A DNA stretch of 32,475 nucleotides from Cyanobacteriota bacterium (GCA_026389335.1 JAPLIB010000020.1:1-32475), one strand, 5' to 3'; positions 1-9,212 are shown, counted from the first letter of the stretch. The notes: generated by a model not told the origin, from the sequence alone. Numbers and translations are program-made.

Positions 1-31
1 CGAGCGTCGCACAGCGCTTTATGGGAGCGTT

Positions 32-1396
32 TTAGACAAGTTTATTGAGCCATTCCTGAATCTGTTGACCAGGCTCAGGCCTGCCAAAGGATCGCCCCTG
101 ATGCGCCATGAAAGCTGGAAAACGAATTTCAGCAAGCCCTATGTAGTGAAGATCAAGCTGCAAACCACGGCGGCTGAAACCGCGGACGGCCTCCACGTCA
201 ACCGTATTTTCGGAGTTGATGGTGTAGTCGACTTCGATGACGCTGTCGCGAACGTTTGCGAGTTTTGTTGAAGTGACGCGGAAGGAGGCGGTACCCTTGG
301 AGCCGTCGTAGATTACCGATACCGTGCTGGTTGATTGTGAGCTAGATTTTGTGTCGAATAGCCGATCGAGTGTTCCGCTGAACCTGCCCGACTCGGGTGT
401 CGTCGCACGGTTCACGGCACCCGAGTCAAGCGAATCAATCCAGATGGTTTTTGCGGCGGTGGCTCTGCCGGCGGTCGCGATCGACATCCGCACAGGGAGC
501 GTGAAAGTCCCATCGGCAGCGCCATCCTCGAGCGACTGGATTGAAAATGTTTGGGCAATGTTCCAGTTCGTCCTATCGAAGACGAGCACCGGTGGGACGT
601 TGAATTTGTTGAGGCTCCCAGCGTATATCTGATCTCGCTCGTCATCCACGCGGAGTTCCATAGGATTGCTGGTGGCAAAAGAAACGCGAACGGGGGCATC
701 CGGCCGGCGCCTGAGTTTCACGCTGGCTGTGATCGACGCGCCCTCGTCTAAACCTATGGCGTGATCGAGCGATGACGCGGCGAGGAGGTCCTGCTCTGAG
801 TCATCGACCACCGACACGAGCGTGCTGAGCTGTCCGGTGGCGAGAGTCAGCCGAGGTTGGAGCTGTTCGAGGTAGGGGGCAGCGGTGATCTCCTCGATGG
901 ATCCCGAGTGATACTCCAGCTTCCAGTTCTGGTTGGTGGCGCTGTTGCCAGTGGCATCCACGGACGCGGCTACATCGGCGCCCGTGAGGTTGCCCAATCT
1001 TTGAATCAGTGTTTTGCCTGACTGGTCCTTAGCCACGTCGCAGCCATAAATCAGCATGTCGCCCTCGTTGTCGAGCAGTTCACCTAGCTGGCCAAGTTGC
1101 CCCTGCAAGCCAGTAATACTGTCGATGCTGATTTCAGTGCCGCCAATCCAGAACCGCCCCGCTTCTCCGTGGGAATACAAGTGCAGGCTGCTGAACTCTC
1201 CCTTGGCTTCGTTCTGGCTCCCCGCGTTGAACAAATCGCTCAGGGTGGCCTGCGAATCCAGCCGCAGTACATGCTCACCGCTATCAAGTAGGGCCTCGTA
1301 GAGCAATTCGGTGGAGCGATCGCTCACGGTGACCACGTGAAGCTCCGCTTGGATCGCTTCTACTGAAGGAATGAGGCCCGTGAACGGTTCAAGCAT
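32..1396 (-). CDS. DUF4347 domain protein, short form, probably secreted/surface
   Basis: Residues about 18-180 match the DUF4347 pattern known from the N-termini of very large cyanobacterial surface and RTX proteins: a hydrophobic strand ending SHG (His76), then YGCDVA (Cys119), then a GADVAAS segment and a W-x-LE strand. The His and Cys are placed as in caspase-like folds; calling them a catalytic dyad is inference. The rest (about 190-454) is beta-rich, with a stretch near 265-300 resembling the Calx-beta/cadherin-like repeats of such proteins. DUF4347 proteins are usually thousands of residues long, so 454 residues is short, yet the frame ends in a normal TAA and is not cut by the window edge. 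No Sec signal peptide is seen. Codon use is less GC-rich than the neighbours (one sampled line 45% G+C), which suggests accessory DNA. The ATG at 1396 has no clear ribosome binding site. Confidence 0.75.
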   Translation of the reverse strand: MLEPFTGLIPSVEAIQAELHVVTVSDRSTELLYEALLDSGEHVLRLDSQATLSDLFNAGSQNEAKGEFSSLHLYSHGEAGRFWIGGTEISIDSITGLQGQLGQLGELLDNEGDMLIYGCDVAKDQSGKTLIQRLGNLTGADVAASVDATGNSATNQNWKLEYHSGSIEEITAAPYLEQLQPRLTLATGQLSTLVSVVDDSEQDLLAASSLDHAIGLDEGASITASVKLRRRPDAPVRVSFATSNPMELRVDDERDQIYAGSLNKFNVPPVLVFDRTNWNIAQTFSIQSLEDGAADGTFTLPVRMSIATAGRATAAKTIWIDSLDSGAVNRATTPESGRFSGTLDRLFDTKSSSQSTSTVSVIYDGSKGTASFRVTSTKLANVRDSVIEVDYTINSENTVDVEAVRGFSRRGLQLDLHYIGLAEIRFPAFMAHQGRSFGRPEPGQQIQEWLNKLV

Positions 1397-1601
1397 TATT
1401 TTTAGCTGTGGGATCCATAACTGGCTAAGCAGCTAAGCTGAACTACCTTACATTAGGTGGGAAGACCTCGAAATATTGGAAAGTTATCGATGCGCCGCTG
1501 TCCGTGCGGAGCGAGGGAGAGTAATTTTTGACTGCCGCCAGCCCTGACGCTGGATTGCCCCGGGTTCATGCGAGCCTGATGGTCGTCTGACATCTGGCAT
1601 C
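1397..1601. other. Intergenic region between divergent genes
   Basis: About 205 bases between the DUF4347 gene (minus) and the DUF1400 hydrolase (plus). It must hold promoters for both, but no convincing promoter, operator or small gene was recognised. The first part (to about 1490) is AT-richer than the rest. Confidence 0.4.
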
Positions 1602-3125
1602 TTGCGGATCAGTCCTCTCCGTCGCCGCGCGTTCAACCTGGGCCTGATGGCTCTGGTCGGCACGTCGAGCCTCTGGTGCCGTCCGGCCCACGCTCTGGAG
1701 GAGATCCAGTTGCGGCTGCCTCTGCTCGACACCTACTTCACCATCAAAGTGAGTGAGCTCGGCAGCCGCGAAAAGCTGCGGCAGGGCAACAGTGATCTGG
1801 CCGAGCTGGATCGGGCCAGCAGTGGTGCGCTCGGTCGTCAGCTGGAGCAGCTGTTCGATACCCCCTTGCCGTTGCGGGTCAAGAAGCTGGTGGCCAACTC
1901 AGCCGGTACGCCCTTGTTTGAGCAGGCCCTGCTCGTGGCTTCGATTCTGGGCAAGATCGATGGCCTGCCGACCAGGGTGAATGGCGAGCAGCTCAACCAG
2001 GCCCTGGAGAAGGCCAAGGTGAATGGAGAACTGACGCTTCTCGGTTTGATTCAGGCCTTGCCCGGGCAGACGGCCACCCTGGACTTCGAGCCGGCCCTGC
2101 GCGGCCTCAACCGGCTCAAGCGTCAGCAATCGGAGGCGCGGCAGCTGATCACCAGCCTCCCGGCGGTGACTGGCGATCCCAGGCTGCTGGCCGCCGGTCC
2201 CCTGTTGCCGTTGGTGAGCAAGACCAGCGTGGTGGCGAAGCACCGGCCCGTCCCCCTGGAGCTGGAGCTGATCCGGCCCGCCCAAGGCGGCAATGGCCAT
2301 CTTGTGGTCATCTCTCATGGCCTCTGGGATGGTCCTGCCAGTTTCGAGGGTTGGGCCCGGCAGCTGGCCAGCAACGGCTACACGGTGGTGTTGCCCTTCC
2401 ATCCCGGCAGTGACAGCAGCCAGCAGCAGGCCATGCTCTCTGGCAGCGCCCCACCCCCGGGTCCGGAGGAGCTGAAGCTGCGGCCCCTGGATGTTTCGGC
2501 GGTGATTGATGCCGTGGCGGATGGCCGGATCGCTGGTCTGGGCAGCGTCAAGGCGGATCGCGTCGTGGTGATCGGCCATTCCTGGGGCGCCACTACGGCG
2601 CTGCAACTGGCGGGGGCTACGCCCAGCTCCCAGTTGCTGAAGCAACGCTGCAGCAACCTGGATGATCCGGATCGCAACCTCAGCTGGGTGCTGCAGTGCA
2701 GTTTCCTCGATGCGGCGGATCGCGCCGGACTGGTGGATCCACGCGTGATGGCGGTGGCGGCGGTCAGTCCGCCGCTCAATTTGTTGTTTGCGCCTGGGGC
2801 GTCGATCGGCTTGCAGGCACGGGTGCTGCTGGTGAGCGGCAGCCAGGATTGGGTGGTGCCAGCGGATCCGGAGGCGATCAATCCCTTCCGATCCGCTGTC
2901 CCGGGTGGTCATGATCTGGTGCTGGCCGATGGTGGCGATCACTTCAATCTGCGCGGCCCTCAGGAGACCGCTGGTGGCCCGTTGCGGGGCCTGTTGCTGG
3001 CCTGGGTCAACGGTGCCTTCGCCGCCGGCTCGGCAGTGCGCCCGGCTCCGGCGGCATCCAGTTTGCTTCCCCCTTCCGGCTGGGGTGATGCTGAGATGCC
3101 CCTCGTTCGGGTGTCACGGCAGTAG
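1602..3125 (+). CDS. Secreted alpha/beta hydrolase with N-terminal DUF1400 domain
   Basis: The product starts with a basic, hydrophobic signal peptide (RRRAFNLGLMALVGTSS, then a PAHA cleavage-like site near residue 32), so it is probably exported to the periplasm. Residues about 33-155 form a DUF1400 domain, a cyanobacterial module found in front of esterase-like hydrolases. The second half is an alpha/beta hydrolase: nucleophile elbow GHSWG with Ser327 and a late histidine (His447, GGDHFNL), plus an SGSQDW segment supplying the likely acid. It resembles the platelet-activating-factor acetylhydrolase/dienelactone-hydrolase side of the superfamily; the substrate is unknown. The start is TTG at 1602, because the signal peptide needs these codons and no earlier ATG is in frame. 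The gene is convergent with the LCP gene. Confidence 0.85.
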   Translation: MRISPLRRRAFNLGLMALVGTSSLWCRPAHALEEIQLRLPLLDTYFTIKVSELGSREKLRQGNSDLAELDRASSGALGRQLEQLFDTPLPLRVKKLVANSAGTPLFEQALLVASILGKIDGLPTRVNGEQLNQALEKAKVNGELTLLGLIQALPGQTATLDFEPALRGLNRLKRQQSEARQLITSLPAVTGDPRLLAAGPLLPLVSKTSVVAKHRPVPLELELIRPAQGGNGHLVVISHGLWDGPASFEGWARQLASNGYTVVLPFHPGSDSSQQQAMLSGSAPPPGPEELKLRPLDVSAVIDAVADGRIAGLGSVKADRVVVIGHSWGATTALQLAGATPSSQLLKQRCSNLDDPDRNLSWVLQCSFLDAADRAGLVDPRVMAVAAVSPPLNLLFAPGASIGLQARVLLVSGSQDWVVPADPEAINPFRSAVPGGHDLVLADGGDHFNLRGPQETAGGPLRGLLLAWVNGAFAAGSAVRPAPAASSLLPPSGWGDAEMPLVRVSRQ

Positions 3126-3218
3126 TTCCGCCCCGTGATGGCGCCACGGCCAGGGCTTCCGTCCGCCCATGGGGGATAGCGCCGGGTTCGTGGCTGTTTC
3201 CGTGTGGTTGGTTTACGT

Positions 3219-4241
3219 TCAGTAGCTGGGCTCTTCGCCGTTGCCGGTTGGATGCAGGGCGTTGGAGCTTGGCATCCAGTAGCTGAGATCGTTCTCCCAG
3301 TAGAGCCGGCCGGGGAGGCGTTTCGTGCTCAGCTTGGTCTGGGCCATGGTGCTGATCAACTGGGTGAGCTCAATCGGCGAGAGATCGGTGAGGATGTCGT
3401 CGCCGGCAATCTTCTGCAGTGCTGGCAATTTGGTGATGGTGGCAGGCTGGGCTAGTTTTTCGAACACCTTGGCCAGCACCAGTCTCTGCCGTTCCATCCG
3501 GCCCAGATCACCGAGTTCGTCGTGGCGGAAGCGCAGGAATCCTTCCAGGTTCGTGCCCTTGAGGTTCTGCAGCCCTGGCTGCAAATCAATGTACAGACCC
3601 TGGGCGTTGTCCACGTAGTACATCCGCTTCGGTACGTCCACCTCCACGCCACCGAGCGCATCGGCCACCTTGGCAACGGCGTTGAGATTCAGTTTCAGAT
3701 GGCGATCCACCGGAGCGCCCACCAGTTTCGACACCTCCGCTTTGGCGGCATCGATGCCGCCGAGTTCGAACAGGGCGTTGGCCTTGAGCGTGCCCAGCTT
3801 GTCGGATTCGATATAGGTGTCGCGGGGCACCTGGGTGATCTGGGTGATGCCGTTCTTCACCTCGACGGTGAACATCACGTCGGTGTTGTCAGCCACGTTG
3901 TCGCGGCCCAGGATCAAGACACGGTGGTTCGAGAAACTCAGGGGATTGATCAGTCCTGCCAGGCTTCGCGGACCGCGACTCAGGCTCGCAAGTAGCTGTC
4001 CGCTCAACTGGGGCAGCTTCTGGCTGTAGGGACTGGCCAGCGCATAGCCGAGGCCGAGGCCCACAACGAAGCTGACCAACCCCTGATTGCGGCGTTTTTT
4101 CGGTGGCGGCGACGTCTGGCGCCGGGCCAGCAGTTCTGGCACGGCGGTGGAGGGTTCGGACGCAGAGCGTCTTTGATGATCCCGAGAGCGCTTGGACAGC
4201 GATGGGGTCGGGACTGACGGACGGGGAGCGGCCTGGCCCAT
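3219..4241 (-). CDS. LytR-CpsA-Psr (LCP) family protein
   Basis: LCP enzymes transfer polyprenyl-pyrophosphate-linked glycopolymers onto peptidoglycan or other acceptors outside the membrane. Seen here: a basic, proline-rich cytoplasmic N-terminus, one membrane segment (GLVSFVVGLGLGYALA), then the LCP core with LILGRD, the NTDVMFTVEV strand, the conserved arginine segment TQVPRDTYI, and GGVEVDVP followed by LRFRHDELGDLGRMERQR. The conserved Asp and Arg residues that bind pyrophosphate are present. I chose the ATG at 4241 because AGGAG lies 4 bases upstream; a GTG at 4262 would add 7 residues. A cell-envelope role fits the other envelope genes in the window (mraY, the O-antigen ligase), but they are not in one operon. 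Confidence 0.88.
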   Translation of the reverse strand: MGQAAPRPSVPTPSLSKRSRDHQRRSASEPSTAVPELLARRQTSPPPKKRRNQGLVSFVVGLGLGYALASPYSQKLPQLSGQLLASLSRGPRSLAGLINPLSFSNHRVLILGRDNVADNTDVMFTVEVKNGITQITQVPRDTYIESDKLGTLKANALFELGGIDAAKAEVSKLVGAPVDRHLKLNLNAVAKVADALGGVEVDVPKRMYYVDNAQGLYIDLQPGLQNLKGTNLEGFLRFRHDELGDLGRMERQRLVLAKVFEKLAQPATITKLPALQKIAGDDILTDLSPIELTQLISTMAQTKLSTKRLPGRLYWENDLSYWMPSSNALHPTGNGEEPSY

Positions 4242-4304
4242 CGTTCTCCTGGCTGGGAGCACCTTACGGCCTGAAGGCAGTCCAGGCCAGGGGTAGCGAC
4301 GGGT

Positions 4305-5498
4305 TTAACGGCTGGCACTCACCCGGATGCGGCTGGCGGCGGCATCGGCGCGCTGGCGGGCCTGCAGCTCGTTGTCGCCGCGGGCGAGGGCCACGCCCAT
4401 ACGCCGTAGGGGCCTGGCCTCGGGCTTGCCAAACAGGAGCACCTGGGTTTCGGGGATGGCCAGGGCTGCGGCGACGCCGTCGTAGGCCACGATGCTGCCG
4501 CCGGCTGCCGCCAGGATCACCCGGCTGGCGGCTGGGCCCAGAGAGCGGATTTCCGGGATCGGCAGCCCCAGCACAGCTCTCAGGTGCAGTTCGAATTCGC
4601 TCAGGTTCTGGCCCATCAAGGTGACCAGGCCCGTGTCATGGGGTCGGGGGGAGAGTTCCGAGAACACCACCTCCTCCTGGCCGGGGCTGCCACAGAGAAA
4701 GAACTCCACCCCGAACAGGCCGGCGCCGCCCAGCTCGTCGGTGACACTGCGGGCCATCACCTGGGCGGCCTGCAGCTGCTCGGGTCCGAGGACGGCCGGT
4801 TGCCAGCTGCACTGGTAGTCGCCCCGTTCCTGGATATGGCCGATCGGCGGGCAGAACAGGGTGGGGCCGTCCCATTGCTTCACGGTCAGCAGGGTGATTT
4901 CCAGCTCAAAGCGCAGGAACTCCTCAACGATCACCCGGGCCCCTGCGCCGCGGGCTCCAGCCAGGGCCGCCTCCCAGGCGGCAGCGATCTGCTCCGGTCC
5001 CTGCACCAGGCTCTGGCCCTTGCCGGAGGAGCTCATCACCGGTTTGACCACCACGGGCCAGCCCAGCGGCGCGGCGGCGGCGGCCAGTTCGGCGGCACTT
5101 TCGGCGTAGGCGAAGCGGGCTGTGCGCAGGCCAAGGGGCCCGGCGGCCAGGTCGCGGATGCGGTCGCGGTTCATGGTCACGGCCGTGGCCCGGGCCGTGG
5201 GGATGATGGTGATGCCCTCGGCCTCCAGCTCCGCCAGGGCATCCACCGCCAGCGCCTCGATCTCGGGAATCACCAGATCCGGTTGGTGGCGACGCACCGC
5301 AGCCTTGAGGGCTTCCGGGTCCGCCATCGCCACCACCTCGCTCTCATCGGCCACCTGCATCGCTGGCGCCCCTGGATACCGGTCCACGGCAATCACCCGG
5401 CAACCCAGCCGTTGGGCGGCGATGGCCACCTCTTTGCCCAGTTCGCCGCTGCCCAGCAGCATCAAGGTGCGGGGAAAGGGGGCCGATCCGGATGTCAT
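4305..5498 (-). CDS. purT: Formate-dependent phosphoribosylglycinamide formyltransferase (GAR transformylase 2)
   Basis: PurT makes formyl-GAR from GAR, formate and ATP, the folate-independent route for the third step of purine synthesis. The protein is an ATP-grasp enzyme of the usual length (397 residues). Visible motifs are the N-terminal LLGSGELGKEV, the PEIEALAVDALAELE segment, the ATP-grasp VKPVMSSSGKGQS loop, EEFLRFELEITLL, FGVEFFLCG and the SPRPHDTGLVTL block. The ATG at 5498 gives the family-like N-terminus; a TTG at 5513 is also open. The gene is divergent from a small membrane-protein gene. PurU, which could supply formate, is encoded at 17.5 kb. Confidence 0.95.
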   Translation of the reverse strand: MTSGSAPFPRTLMLLGSGELGKEVAIAAQRLGCRVIAVDRYPGAPAMQVADESEVVAMADPEALKAAVRRHQPDLVIPEIEALAVDALAELEAEGITIIPTARATAVTMNRDRIRDLAAGPLGLRTARFAYAESAAELAAAAAPLGWPVVVKPVMSSSGKGQSLVQGPEQIAAAWEAALAGARGAGARVIVEEFLRFELEITLLTVKQWDGPTLFCPPIGHIQERGDYQCSWQPAVLGPEQLQAAQVMARSVTDELGGAGLFGVEFFLCGSPGQEEVVFSELSPRPHDTGLVTLMGQNLSEFELHLRAVLGLPIPEIRSLGPAASRVILAAAGGSIVAYDGVAAALAIPETQVLLFGKPEARPLRRMGVALARGDNELQARQRADAAASRIRVSASR

Positions 5499-5570
5499 GG
5501 GACGAGTTGCCAACTGTCTGATCCTGCCGTGTGGGCCGCCGGCCGGCAGGGCTTCACCTACCGTTCTGCC

Positions 5571-5747
5571 ATGCTCCGTTCCGCCCTGAGCCTGCCTTTG
5601 GCCCTCCAGACCGCTGGCGATGCGGCTGGCGGCTCCTTGCCGTTCGGCCTGGAGATGGCCGATCTCCAGACCTGGACCCTGATTTATCTGGGCCTGTCAT
5701 CCCTGGGCTTCGTGGCGGTCTGGGTGGTGGGTCTGCTGCGGCGCTGA
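5571..5747 (+). CDS. Small single-span membrane protein, unknown function
   Basis: A 58-residue protein starting at ATG 5571. It has an N-terminal stretch of moderate hydrophobicity, an acidic middle (GLEMADLQTW) and a strong C-terminal membrane helix (LIYLGLSSLGFVAVWVVGLL) ending in two arginines. This is a credible small membrane protein with positive-inside topology at the C-terminus. It sits alone, divergent from purT. I do not recognise a family. The much longer reading frame running through this region from about 4584 is only the antisense of purT. Confidence 0.6.
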   Translation: MLRSALSLPLALQTAGDAAGGSLPFGLEMADLQTWTLIYLGLSSLGFVAVWVVGLLRR

Positions 5748-5768
5748 AGCTTGGCTCCAGCCGCTGAT

Positions 5769-5795
5769 GCTCAGGTGAACACCGTGAGCTGGCGC
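5769..5795. repeat. 27-bp direct repeat, copy 1 (duplicate of a gene 3' end)
   Basis: This 27-base stretch is identical to 5946-5972, which holds the last codons and stop of the 78-residue gene at 5948. On the minus strand it would read RQLTVFT followed by a stop. It lies 177 bases downstream of the gene's own end in otherwise non-coding DNA. Confidence 0.9.
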
Positions 5796-5945
5796 CAAGC
5801 GCTCCGCTGTGATCGCCCCGGGCGAACCGCAGATGGTCTGGTCCCAGATCCTTTCCCGGCCCATCCCCAACCATTTGGTCGGCCCTGGTTCCGGCAATCG
5901 ACTGGGATCGGGAGTGGCTGGTTGGCCTGGGGATCAGGCGCTGCG

Positions 5946-5972
5946 GCTCAGGTGAACACCGTGAGCTGGCGC
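5946..5972. repeat. 27-bp direct repeat, copy 2 (within gene 3' end)
   Basis: Exact copy of 5769-5795. This copy overlaps the final codons and stop of the gene at 5948-6184. Confidence 0.9.
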
Positions 5973-6184
5973 TCGGCTGATTCCTCGTTGATGAAGCCGT
6001 AGGCCTCGAACACCGCCGGATCGGGGTGGGTGATGCGCTGGCCCTGACTGTCCCGTTCCAGCCGGAAGCCTTCGGCGGCCAGGCGACGCATCAGGGCCGC
6101 GGCTTCTTCAAAGCGGGCCGCCATGGAATCGAGGCTGGCGCAGTCGGCGGTGAGGCCCGCTTCTCTCCAGGTGAAGTACGCCAT
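5948..6184 (-). CDS. Small conserved-type protein, 78 residues, unknown function
   Basis: I chose the ATG at 6184 because AGGAG lies 7 bases upstream; the longer open frame to 6289 would run into mraY. The product begins MAYFTWREAGL, has an alanine-rich helix (SMAARFEEAAALMRRLAAEGF) and ends INEESAERQLTVFT. It has no membrane segment and no recognised catalytic motif. It lies 58 bases downstream of mraY on the same strand and may share its transcript. I cannot name the family with confidence. Confidence 0.65.
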   Translation of the reverse strand: MAYFTWREAGLTADCASLDSMAARFEEAAALMRRLAAEGFRLERDSQGQRITHPDPAVFEAYGFINEESAERQLTVFT

Positions 6185-6242
6185 GGCTGAACTCCTGTCA
6201 TGGGGGATTCGGTAACCGCCGATCGGGCCCGGAGCTGACCGC

Positions 6243-7319
6243 TCAGGGCAGCAGCACCAGACCCAGCAGCACCAGCCCCAGGCTGACACCCCAGAAGCCG
6301 ATCACCACACCCTGTTCATGGATTCCTGCCAGCTCGAAATGGTGATGCAGGGGCGCCATGCGAAACAGCCGGCGGCCCTGCCCATCTGCCCCCTTGGTGG
6401 CCTTGAACACCCACACCTGCAGGATCACCGACAGGGATTCGGCCAGGAACACCCCTCCCATCAGCAGCAGGGGCCAGAGGCTGTTGCTGAGCAGGGCCAC
6501 GGCGGACAGGGCCGCCCCCATGGCCAGGGAGCCCGTGTCGCCCATGAACACCTGGGCTGGATGGTGGTTCTGGCTCAGAAAGCCCAGCCAGCAGCCGGCC
6601 ATCGCCACGCAAAAGGCCGCCAGGGCTGGATCGCCCCCATGGCCGCGCAGCAGCAGCTGCAGGCCCATGCCGGTGAACACCACCGCACCGCAGCCGGCCG
6701 CCAGACCATCCAGACCATCGGTGAGGTTGGTGGCATTACTTTCCGCCAGGAACACGAACAGCCCCAGGGGCCAGATCAGCAGCCCCAGGGGCAGGATCCA
6801 GCCAAGGGGCAGGGCCACATCGCCAGGTATGCCTCCCCCCAGCCAGCCGCCATACCAGGCCCAGAGCAGAAACCCCACGGCCGCCGCGCCTTGAAGTATC
6901 AACTTGCCCCTGGGGGTGAGGCCCGTGTTCGTGCGCTTGGTGAGGCTGCGCCAGTCATCCACGGCGCCGATGGCCATGAAGGCGAGGGTCACGGCGGCGA
7001 CGGCCAGCAACCGCGGATCGCCGGGGCTGGTCAGTGCGCCGATCAGCACCCCCACCGGCACCACCAGCAGCCCCCCCATGGTGGGGGTGCCGGCTTTGCT
7101 GTGATGGCCCTGGGGCCCTTCGGCGCGGATCACCTGGCCCAGTTTGAGCCGGCGCAGCCTGGGCACTCCCCAGCGGGCGACACCAGCGCTCACCCCAGCC
7201 GCCAGCAGCAGCGGCAGGCTGAGCATCGAATTGGCTACGAAGGCATCGCTCAGCAGGCAGCCAGCGAGCAGGAGGAGGCCGAGAAGGCCGGCCGCAAGGC
7301 GGCCATCGGGGCGGTTCAT
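6243..7319 (-). CDS. mraY: Phospho-N-acetylmuramoyl-pentapeptide-transferase
   Basis: MraY forms lipid I on the inner face of the membrane by moving phospho-MurNAc-pentapeptide to undecaprenyl phosphate. The 358-residue product has about ten hydrophobic helices and the family's hallmark loops: [13 protein letters not shown] near the N-terminus, [17 protein letters not shown] with the first Asp pair, [21 protein letters not shown] and the histidine-rich [10 protein letters not shown]. The ATG at 7319 begins MNRPDGR. The gene lies away from any murein gene cluster; a DUF3134-like gene is 14 bases upstream and probably cotranscribed. Confidence 0.97.
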   Translation of the reverse strand: MNRPDGRLAAGLLGLLLLAGCLLSDAFVANSMLSLPLLLAAGVSAGVARWGVPRLRRLKLGQVIRAEGPQGHHSKAGTPTMGGLLVVPVGVLIGALTSPGDPRLLAVAAVTLAFMAIGAVDDWRSLTKRTNTGLTPRGKLILQGAAAVGFLLWAWYGGWLGGGIPGDVALPLGWILPLGLLIWPLGLFVFLAESNATNLTDGLDGLAAGCGAVVFTGMGLQLLLRGHGGDPALAAFCVAMAGCWLGFLSQNHHPAQVFMGDTGSLAMGAALSAVALLSNSLWPLLLMGGVFLAESLSVILQVWVFKATKGADGQGRRLFRMAPLHHHFELAGIHEQGVVIGFWGVSLGLVLLGLVLLP

Positions 7320-7333
7320 GGAGGCAGCCGGGT

Positions 7334-7585
7334 TCAGTCTTCCCAGTCTTCTTCGGATTGCTCGTCGGCCTGGTTGTAATCCTCTTTCTCGCCCATGAGC
7401 GCCGAGAGCTCCTCCTCTTCCACCGTGCTCACATCGGTGCTGGCGCTTTCCTCGTCGGCCACCAGTCGACCGCTGGCTTCCAGCAGACTGAGTAGATCGG
7501 GTTCGTCCCGCAGCGGCAGCACTGGCGCCGGTTCATCCCGGCGGTAGCGCGTCAGCGAGGGGTTGATGGTGTCGAGAATGCTCAT
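7334..7585 (-). CDS. Small acidic protein, DUF3134-like
   Basis: From the ATG at 7585 the product is 83 residues: [19 protein letters not shown], then [21 protein letters not shown], then a very acidic tail ending in EEDWED. The block NPSL...[17 protein letters not shown] is what I recall for the cyanobacterial DUF3134 family; this is from memory. The open frame extends 12 codons further upstream, but the family-like part begins at MSIL. It lies 14 bases before mraY on the same strand, so the two are probably one transcript. Function unknown. Confidence 0.65.
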   Translation of the reverse strand: MSILDTINPSLTRYRRDEPAPVLPLRDEPDLLSLLEASGRLVADEESASTDVSTVEEEELSALMGEKEDYNQADEQSEEDWED

Positions 7586-7638
7586 ACCGCCTGCCTGGCT
7601 TCTACGGAACCGATCCACCACCCTACCGCGCCGTGCCG

Positions 7639-7908
7639 ATGACCACCTCCGAGCCCTCCGCCAAAATCCGCCAGGTGCTGCTGCTCTGGGTCATCGCCCT
7701 GGCGATCAGCGCTGCCCTGGCCGCCGCCGGCCAGCGCTGGCCTGAGCCCCTGCCGCTGCGCGACGCGCCGATCTGGGCCCTGCTGCTGCTGCCCTCGCTG
7801 GTGATGGTGGCGCTGTTGCTGGGGCGTTGGTCCCTGCCGACTGGGCCTGAGTCCGCCCCGTCCGGCCAGGAGAGAGAATCGGAGCAATCGATTCAGGAGC
7901 AAGGGTGA
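7639..7908 (+). CDS. Small membrane protein with two helices, unknown function
   Basis: An 89-residue product starting at ATG 7639 (a GTG at 7633 is also possible). Two hydrophobic helices ([19 protein letters not shown] and [18 protein letters not shown]) are joined by a short loop containing [11 protein letters not shown], and a polar tail follows. Its TGA overlaps the argG start in a TGATG arrangement, so the two are probably translationally coupled. I do not recognise a family; it may be a small cyanobacterial membrane protein kept in this position next to argG. Confidence 0.6.
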   Translation: MTTSEPSAKIRQVLLLWVIALAISAALAAAGQRWPEPLPLRDAPIWALLLLPSLVMVALLLGRWSLPTGPESAPSGQERESEQSIQEQG

Positions 7909-9212
7909 TGGTGGGTACGGGCCAGTCGTCACAGCCAGCAAAGCGGCCATCGCAGCAGCAGCCCTGCCCGCAGCCGAACCAGCAGCCCGCCACGTCGGCG
8001 GCGCCTTCACGCGCTCGCAAGGCGGTGCTGGCCTATTCCGGCGGGGTCGATACCAGCGTCTGCATTCCCTATCTGAAGCAGGAATGGGGGGTGGAGGAGG
8101 TGATCACCTTCGCCGCCGATCTGGGCCAAGGCGATGAGCTCGAGCCGATTCGCCTCAAGGCGCTCGATTCCGGCGCCAGCCAGTCGATTGTCGGTGATCT
8201 GATCGAACCCTTCATCACTGAGTTCGCCTTCCCGGCGATCCGCGCCAATGCGCTCTATGAAGGTCGCTATCCCCTCTCCACCGCCCTGGCTCGGCCGCTG
8301 ATCGCCCGCCGGCTGGTGGAGATCGCCCGGGAGGTGGGGGCCGATGCCGTGGCCCACGGTTGTACGGGCAAGGGCAATGATCAGGTGCGCTTCGATGTCG
8401 CCATTGGTTCGTTGGCGCCCGAGCTCAAGGTGTTGGCGCCGGCTCGTGAGTGGGGCATGAGCCGGGAGCAGACGATCGCCTATGGCGAACGCTGCGGCAT
8501 CGCCGCCCCGGTGAGCAAGAAATCCCCTTACTCGATTGATCTCAACCTGCTGGGCCGCTCGATCGAAGCCGGCAGCCTGGAAGATCCCGATGTGGAGCCG
8601 CCGGAGGAGATCTACGCCATGACCTGCTCGGTGGAGGCCGCTCCCGCCACTCCCCAGGTGGTGGAGATCGGCTTTGAGCACGGCAACCCGGTGAGCCTCG
8701 ATGGCGAACGGCTCGATCCCGTCACCCTGATGCGACGGGCCAACACCCTGGCCGGCAGCCATGGTTTCGGTCGCTTAGACATGGTCGAGAACCGGGTGGT
8801 GGGCATCAAGAGCCGGGAGATTTACGAGGCGCCGGGGCTTTTACTGCTGATCAAGGCTCACCAGGAGCTGGAGAGCCTCACCCTCGCCGCCGACGTGCAG
8901 CGCTACAAGCGCCAGGTGGAGATGAGCTGGGCGGATCTGGTGTACCAGGGTCTCTGGTACGGCCCCCTCAAGCAGGCCCTCGATGGCTTCCTTGATCGCA
9001 CCCAGGAGACGGTCAACGGCCGGGTGCGGCTGAAGCTGCAGCGGGGCAATGCCACGGTGGTGGGTCGCAGCAGCGCCAGCGACAGCCTCTATGTGCCCGA
9101 CATGGCCACCTACGGGGCGGAGGATCTGTTCGATCACCGCGCCGCCGAGGGCTTCATCTATGTGTGGGGACTGCCCACGCGCCTCTGGTCGGCCCGCCAT
9201 CGGGGTGGCTGA
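7908..9212 (+). CDS. argG: Argininosuccinate synthase
   Basis: ArgG joins citrulline and aspartate with ATP in arginine synthesis. The protein has the N-type ATP pyrophosphatase loop [10 protein letters not shown], the [10 protein letters not shown] strand, a [13 protein letters not shown] block, the [13 protein letters not shown] motif and [15 protein letters not shown]. The ATG at 7908 is preceded by AGGAG at 7895-7899 with 8-base spacing. From this start there are about 36 extra residues before the conserved [10 protein letters not shown]; they are rich in Gln, Pro, Ser and Ala. No in-frame ATG lies closer to the conserved core, so the extension appears real. It follows a small membrane-protein gene with overlapping stop and start. 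Confidence 0.96.
   Translation: MVGTGQSSQPAKRPSQQQPCPQPNQQPATSAAPSRARKAVLAYSGGVDTSVCIPYLKQEWGVEEVITFAADLGQGDELEPIRLKALDSGASQSIVGDLIEPFITEFAFPAIRANALYEGRYPLSTALARPLIARRLVEIAREVGADAVAHGCTGKGNDQVRFDVAIGSLAPELKVLAPAREWGMSREQTIAYGERCGIAAPVSKKSPYSIDLNLLGRSIEAGSLEDPDVEPPEEIYAMTCSVEAAPATPQVVEIGFEHGNPVSLDGERLDPVTLMRRANTLAGSHGFGRLDMVENRVVGIKSREIYEAPGLLLLIKAHQELESLTLAADVQRYKRQVEMSWADLVYQGLWYGPLKQALDGFLDRTQETVNGRVRLKLQRGNATVVGRSSASDSLYVPDMATYGAEDLFDHRAAEGFIYVWGLPTRLWSARHRGG

Noticed and set aside
4584-5570. Long plus-strand frame upstream of the small membrane protein
   Set aside because: It is the antisense of purT; only the part from the ATG at 5571 looks like a protein.
6318-7379. A 353-codon plus-strand frame over mraY
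   Set aside because: Antisense of mraY, rich in Gln, Gly and His, without motifs.
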